A stretch of 8,859 bases of DNA from contig CASTMW010000069.1 of the NCBI GenBank assembly GCA_949450265.1, positions 1 through 8,859 of the forward strand, given 5' to 3'. This document shows positions 6,860 to 8,859 of the stretch, piece by piece. Source of the DNA: an uncultured Eggerthellaceae bacterium (lineage in GTDB: Bacteria > Actinomycetota > Coriobacteriia > Coriobacteriales > Eggerthellaceae). The notes beneath the pieces are model-generated. The model searched no databases and was not told the origin of the DNA. It saw only the letters and a program-made list of their open reading frames with translations. The translations under genes were made by a program, and so were the position numbers. The stretch's first letter is position 1. Each line of letters starts with the position of its first letter.

Positions 6860-6917
6860 GATCCTTCGGGGTTCTCTATCGATCCTCCGTTGGCTTTCTG
6901 GTGGTCCTCTGTTGGCC
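6860..6917 (-). repeat. Three imperfect 15-base repeats in the pheA leader
   Basis: Read on the minus strand: GGCCAACAGAGGACC (6917-6903), AGCCAACGGAGGATC (6895-6881) and GAACCCCGAAGGATC (6874-6860). The first two agree at 12 of 15 positions, and the second and third at 9 of 15. Copies are 22 and 21 bases apart, about two helical turns. All would lie in the transcribed leader if the TATAAT at 6934-6939 is used. Confidence 0.45.
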
Positions 6918-6933
6918 CCGTCGTTTTCCATCG

Positions 6934-6939
6934 ATTATA
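6934..6939 (-). promoter_or_regulatory. Putative -10 element of the pheA promoter
   Basis: The minus strand reads TATAAT, a perfect sigma-70-type -10 box. The expected transcription start is near 6927, leaving a leader of about 113 bases. No good -35 is present at 16-18 bases spacing (the minus strand reads GCAAGA or similar), so the promoter may depend on an activator or be weak. Confidence 0.5.
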
Positions 6940-6947
6940 AACATCTT

Positions 6948-6954
6948 TGTTACG
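6948..6954 (+). promoter_or_regulatory. Isolated TGTTACG half-site next to the pheA -10 box
   Basis: TGTTACG here repeats the core of the inverted repeat at 7009-7038. It lies within the -35/-10 spacer of the predicted pheA promoter and exactly 63 bases from the left arm. It could be an accessory binding site; chance occurrence of a 7-mer cannot be excluded. Confidence 0.35.
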
Positions 6955-7008
6955 GTTCTTGCCGGTGCTGGGGCGCGTTTTCGTTAAAGCCCTGTTCTGG
7001 CGCCTATG

Positions 7009-7038
7009 AATGTTACGCGGAAACGAATACGTAACATT
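7009..7038. promoter_or_regulatory. Operator-like inverted repeat AATGTTACG-N12-CGTAACATT
   Basis: The arms at 7009-7017 and 7030-7038 are perfect 9-base reverse complements, with a 12-base spacer. Arm centres are 21 bases apart, two helical turns, the geometry of a site for a dimeric DNA-binding protein. It lies 119 bases before the hydrogenase small-subunit ATG. A -10-like TATGAA (7005-7010) overlaps the left arm. It does not match FNR (TTGAT-N4-ATCAA) or CRP consensus sites. The regulator is unknown. Confidence 0.6.
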
Positions 7039-7047
7039 TTGCGACAT

Positions 7048-7109
7048 CTCGCGGCGCTTTTCGGACCACGCGAGCGCCTGCCGTCCCTGCGGGTGCACCG
7101 ATGACGGCA
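7048..7109 (+). other. Potential stem-loops in the hydrogenase leader
   Basis: Three perfect stems can be drawn: CTCGCG (7048-7053) with CGCGAG (7069-7074); GGCGCT (7053-7058) with AGCGCC (7073-7078), which shares bases with the first and so competes with it; and TGCCGTC (7079-7085) with GACGGCA (7103-7109), with a 17-base loop. No T-run follows, so these are not called terminators. In GC-rich DNA some of this is expected by chance. Confidence 0.35.
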
Positions 7110-7145
7110 CAATACGAAACGTTGTACAAGACGAGGACACCTAAG

Positions 7146-7150
7146 GGAGG
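7146..7150 (+). promoter_or_regulatory. Shine-Dalgarno site that sets the hydrogenase small-subunit start
   Basis: GGAGG (within AAGGGAGGTG) lies 7 bases before ATG 7158. An upstream in-frame ATG at 7101 has no such site. The start at 7158 also places the twin-arginine motif at the expected distance from the N-terminus. The space between site and ATG is the palindrome GTGTACAC (7150-7157). Confidence 0.8.
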
Positions 7151-7157
7151 TGTACAC

Positions 7158-8477
7158 ATGGTAGATCAGGCCACGACTACGGACGCTTTCAGCGTTCTCG
7201 AGTCGCGTGGGGTCAGCCGTCGCAGCTTCATGAAGCTATGCGCTGGCATCGCTGCAACGGCAGGTTTGTCGCAGCTGGCCATCCCGCGCATCGCCGAGGC
7301 GCTCGAACAGTCCGTGATTGGAGCCACGTCTGGCGACCTCTACCCAGTGATCTGGATCGAGGGGGCCTCGTGCACAGGATGCACGGAGTCATTCGCCCAG
7401 ATCGAGACGCCCGATGTGGCAACGGTCGTTCTGGACGTCATCTCGCTGAACTATTCGGAGACCCTGTCGGCTGCGGCTGGTTGGTCGGTCGAAGAGGCGA
7501 AGAAGCAGACGATCGAAGCGGGCAACTACGTTCTGGTGTACGAGGGCGCGGTCCTGGAAGCGTGGAACGGAAACGCGCTGCGGGTCGCAGGGGAGACCGG
7601 CAACGAGGCTCTGGCCCAAGCTGCTGCTAGCGCGAACGCGGTGATGGCGGTCGGTTCCTGTGCAGTGAATGGTGGTTGGTGCGCGGCGTATCCGAACCCG
7701 TCTCAGGCCATGGGCGTTCAGATGTTCCTTGAGAAGGAGGGCATCGATACGCCGGTCATCAACATCCCTGGCTGTCCTGTGAACCCGGAATGGATGATGC
7801 AGGTACTGGTCGACGTGGTTATGCTGAAGGACCCGTCGCTGGTGAAGTTGAACGACTTCAACGAACCGTCCAGCCTGTTCGATCAGACCATCCACGATAA
7901 CTGCCCCCGTCGCGGCCACTTCGAGAACGGCGAATTCGTCTACGAGTTCGGCAGCGAAGAGGAAGCGCTGGGCTACTGTCTGTATCCGGTGGGGTGCCGC
8001 GGGCCGCAGACCAAGGCCATGTGCCCCATCACCCGTTGGAACAACCGCCGTTCCTGGTGCGTTGAGGCTGGTAGCCCCTGCATCGGGTGCTGCGAGGCCA
8101 ACCCGAACGATCCGGGCGACAACTGGGTGCAGGTGAACACGCCGTTCTACAACCGCTTCCGCGATCTGCGAATCGGCGGTCTTAAGTTCCAACCCGAACC
8201 GGTCGCTTGGGTGCTCACCGGCATCGTGGCGGCGGCGCTTGTTGTGCACGGCTTCGGCATGAAGAAGACCGGTCGCATGGACGGTGGCGCTCCCTTCGAG
8301 CCCATCCGTAAGTGGGACAAGGAGCACCCTGACCGCTCCATCGGTACGTATGCCGACCCTGTGAAGGGTGGTCCGGTCATCAGCGAAGAGCTGACCGAAG
8401 AGAACACGCATCATCCGGCGGCTCCGGCCGACGTGATGGTGGCCAACTACGAGCAAGAAGCGGGAGGTGAGAAGTAA
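7158..8477 (+). CDS. Group 1 [NiFe] hydrogenase small subunit, Tat-exported and membrane-anchored
   Basis: Electron-transfer subunit of a periplasm-facing uptake-type [NiFe] hydrogenase. It passes electrons from the NiFe site through three Fe-S clusters towards the membrane. 439 residues. The Tat signal SRRSFMK is at 20-26, followed by a hydrophobic stretch to about 42. Proximal-cluster Cys: C72 and C75 (CTGC), C168 (GSC) and C206 (PGCP). Distal: H246, C249, C274, C280. Medial: C289, C308, C311, plus C301 where the standard enzyme has Pro. Spacing follows the D. gigas subunit closely. CTGC, not CTCC, means the six-Cys O2-tolerant proximal cluster is absent. A membrane helix lies at about 349-367, followed by a tail of about 71 hydrophilic residues. 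The stop overlaps the large-subunit ATG by one base. Assignment to the Coriobacteria-type group 1i is inferred; partner cytochrome and maturation genes are not in the window. Confidence 0.95.
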   Translation: MVDQATTTDAFSVLESRGVSRRSFMKLCAGIAATAGLSQLAIPRIAEALEQSVIGATSGDLYPVIWIEGASCTGCTESFAQIETPDVATVVLDVISLNYSETLSAAAGWSVEEAKKQTIEAGNYVLVYEGAVLEAWNGNALRVAGETGNEALAQAAASANAVMAVGSCAVNGGWCAAYPNPSQAMGVQMFLEKEGIDTPVINIPGCPVNPEWMMQVLVDVVMLKDPSLVKLNDFNEPSSLFDQTIHDNCPRRGHFENGEFVYEFGSEEEALGYCLYPVGCRGPQTKAMCPITRWNNRRSWCVEAGSPCIGCCEANPNDPGDNWVQVNTPFYNRFRDLRIGGLKFQPEPVAWVLTGIVAAALVVHGFGMKKTGRMDGGAPFEPIRKWDKEHPDRSIGTYADPVKGGPVISEELTEENTHHPAAPADVMVANYEQEAGGEK

Positions 8478-8848
8478 TGACGCGTTCTATCATCGATCCC
8501 ATCACCCGTATCGAGGGCCATCTGCGCGTTGAGATGGAAGTGGAGAACGGCGTTGTCTCCGACGCTTGGGTCTCCGGTGGCTGCTTCCGCGGCATGGAGC
8601 TGGTCGTGCAGGACCGCACGCCTGAGGACGCTGCTCAGATCGTGCAGCGCATCTGCGGCGTGTGCCCGGTCTCGCATACGCATGCTTCTTCCATCGCAGC
8701 CGAGAAGGCTTACGGCATCACCATTTCCAACAACGCACGCCTGGTGCGCAACCTGATTGAGGGCGCCCAGTTCCTGCACTCGCACATCCTGTGGTTCTAT
8801 AACCTGTGCGCGCTACTGGAGCGGATATTAATATGGTGTATGTCATAG
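8477..8848 (+). CDS. [NiFe] hydrogenase large subunit, N-terminal fragment ending in premature stop
   Basis: Catalytic NiFe-site subunit that splits or forms H2; it is normally folded with the small subunit and exported with it. The frame is typical from the start: IIDPITRIEGHLRVE (5-19), FRGMELVVQ, and the L1 nickel-ligand motif RICGVC (58-63; C60, C63) with PVSH. The match continues to HSHILWFYNLCAL near residue 113. It then reads LERILIWCMS and stops at 8846-8848, giving 123 residues against about 500-600 for the family. The later L2 motif DPCxxCxxH-type nickel ligands are therefore missing. GGAGG at 8463-8467 and the TAATG overlap with the small subunit support the start and translational coupling. 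The fragment cannot be catalytic. Whether this is true disruption or an assembly or window artefact cannot be decided here. Confidence 0.9.
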   Translation: MTRSIIDPITRIEGHLRVEMEVENGVVSDAWVSGGCFRGMELVVQDRTPEDAAQIVQRICGVCPVSHTHASSIAAEKAYGITISNNARLVRNLIEGAQFLHSHILWFYNLCALLERILIWCMS

Positions 8849-8859
8849 CCGCTTATCAT
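8815..8859. other. AT-rich junction sequence interrupting the hydrogenase large subunit
   Basis: From about 8815 the sequence stops matching the expected large-subunit continuation and becomes AT-rich (about one third GC over the last 37 bases), unlike the GC-rich gene before it. It contains the perfect palindrome ATATTAATAT (8825-8834) and a small inverted repeat TATG-T-CATA (8839-8847). This could be the end of an insertion sequence or integrated element, or a mis-joined contig end. Too little is present to name an element. Confidence 0.5.

Larger units (their letters stand above)
6815..7157. other. 343-base divergent intergenic region between pheA and the hydrogenase operon
   Basis: No gene is supported here. 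It is noticeably more AT-rich in the middle (about 6920-7040) than its neighbours, as expected of a control region serving two divergent operons. It contains the pheA -10 box, leader repeats, an inverted repeat, a half-site and possible RNA stems, all listed separately. Open frames across it on both strands lack Shine-Dalgarno sites and recognisable protein features. Confidence 0.8.

Noticed and set aside
6824..6931. A 35-codon minus-strand frame ending in TAA just before the pheA start, considered as a leader peptide
   Set aside because: Its ATG falls upstream of the expected transcription start, it has no Shine-Dalgarno site, and it has no Phe codons, so an attenuation leader peptide is not supported.
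6843..7034. A 63-codon plus-strand frame in the intergenic region
   Set aside because: It has no Shine-Dalgarno site, crosses the predicted promoter and operator, and has no protein features.
7122..7157. Two short palindromes TTGTACAA (7122-7129) and GTGTACAC (7150-7157) as an operator pair
   Set aside because: They share only TGTACA, are 28 bases apart (not a whole number of helical turns), and the second overlaps the ribosome-binding region; chance is the simpler explanation.
7389..8456. A 355-codon minus-strand frame opposite the hydrogenase small subunit
   Set aside because: The sense frame has all expected cluster ligands and a Tat signal; the antisense translation has no domain features.
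8806..8859. GTGCG at 8806-8810 as the 5' end of a group II intron
   Set aside because: The bases still encode the family-like LCAL of the hydrogenase, the match is only five bases, and too little sequence follows to see intron structure.
8813..8859. A short minus-strand frame at the right edge reading GYDIHHINIR, considered as part of an HNH or mobile-element protein
   Set aside because: Only about 15 codons are available before it runs antisense into the hydrogenase; a HH pair alone is not evidence.

Overview
The window looks like chromosomal DNA from a high-GC, anaerobic actinobacterium of the class Coriobacteriia, most likely near the Eggerthellaceae. This is an inference from base composition, long strong Shine-Dalgarno sites, and a Tat-exported [NiFe] hydrogenase that resembles the class described as Coriobacteria-type (group 1i). 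No search was run.

Left part (1-3858, + strand): a compact housekeeping cluster. It holds the 3' part of metG (methionyl-tRNA synthetase), a TatD-family metal-dependent hydrolase with an N-terminal extension, a small flavodoxin-fold protein with a cysteine motif, and rsmA (16S rRNA A1518/A1519 dimethyltransferase). Genes are separated by 2 bases or overlap by 8-11 bases, so they are probably co-transcribed. The order resembles the Firmicutes metG-tatD-rnmV-rsmA cluster, with the flavoprotein where ribonuclease M5 would be.

Middle part (3859-6814): a 117-base gap is followed by an unnamed 450-residue protein whose C-terminal two thirds align to an AAA+ ATPase module. Every catalytic motif in it is altered (Walker A, Walker B order, sensor 1, arginine fingers), so it looks like a pseudo-ATPase. 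Next come mntP (Mn2+ efflux pump) and, convergent with it and overlapping by 4 bases, pheA on the minus strand (monofunctional prephenate dehydratase with a C-terminal ACT domain).

Divergent intergenic region (6815-7157, 343 bases): this separates pheA from the hydrogenase operon. It carries a perfect minus-strand TATAAT for pheA, three imperfect 15-base repeats in the pheA leader, a perfect 9+9-base inverted repeat that looks like a dimeric regulator site, an extra half-site, and several potential stem-loops in the hydrogenase leader.

Right part (7158-8859, + strand): a Tat-exported, membrane-anchored [NiFe] hydrogenase small subunit is followed, with a 1-base overlap, by the large subunit. 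The large-subunit frame leaves family-like sequence near 8815, enters AT-rich DNA, and stops at 8848. This is a mobile-element or assembly junction, or a genuine disruption of the hydrogenase. The most interesting items are the degenerate AAA+ protein, this junction, the predicted all-[4Fe-4S] relay of the small subunit, and the operator-like palindrome.
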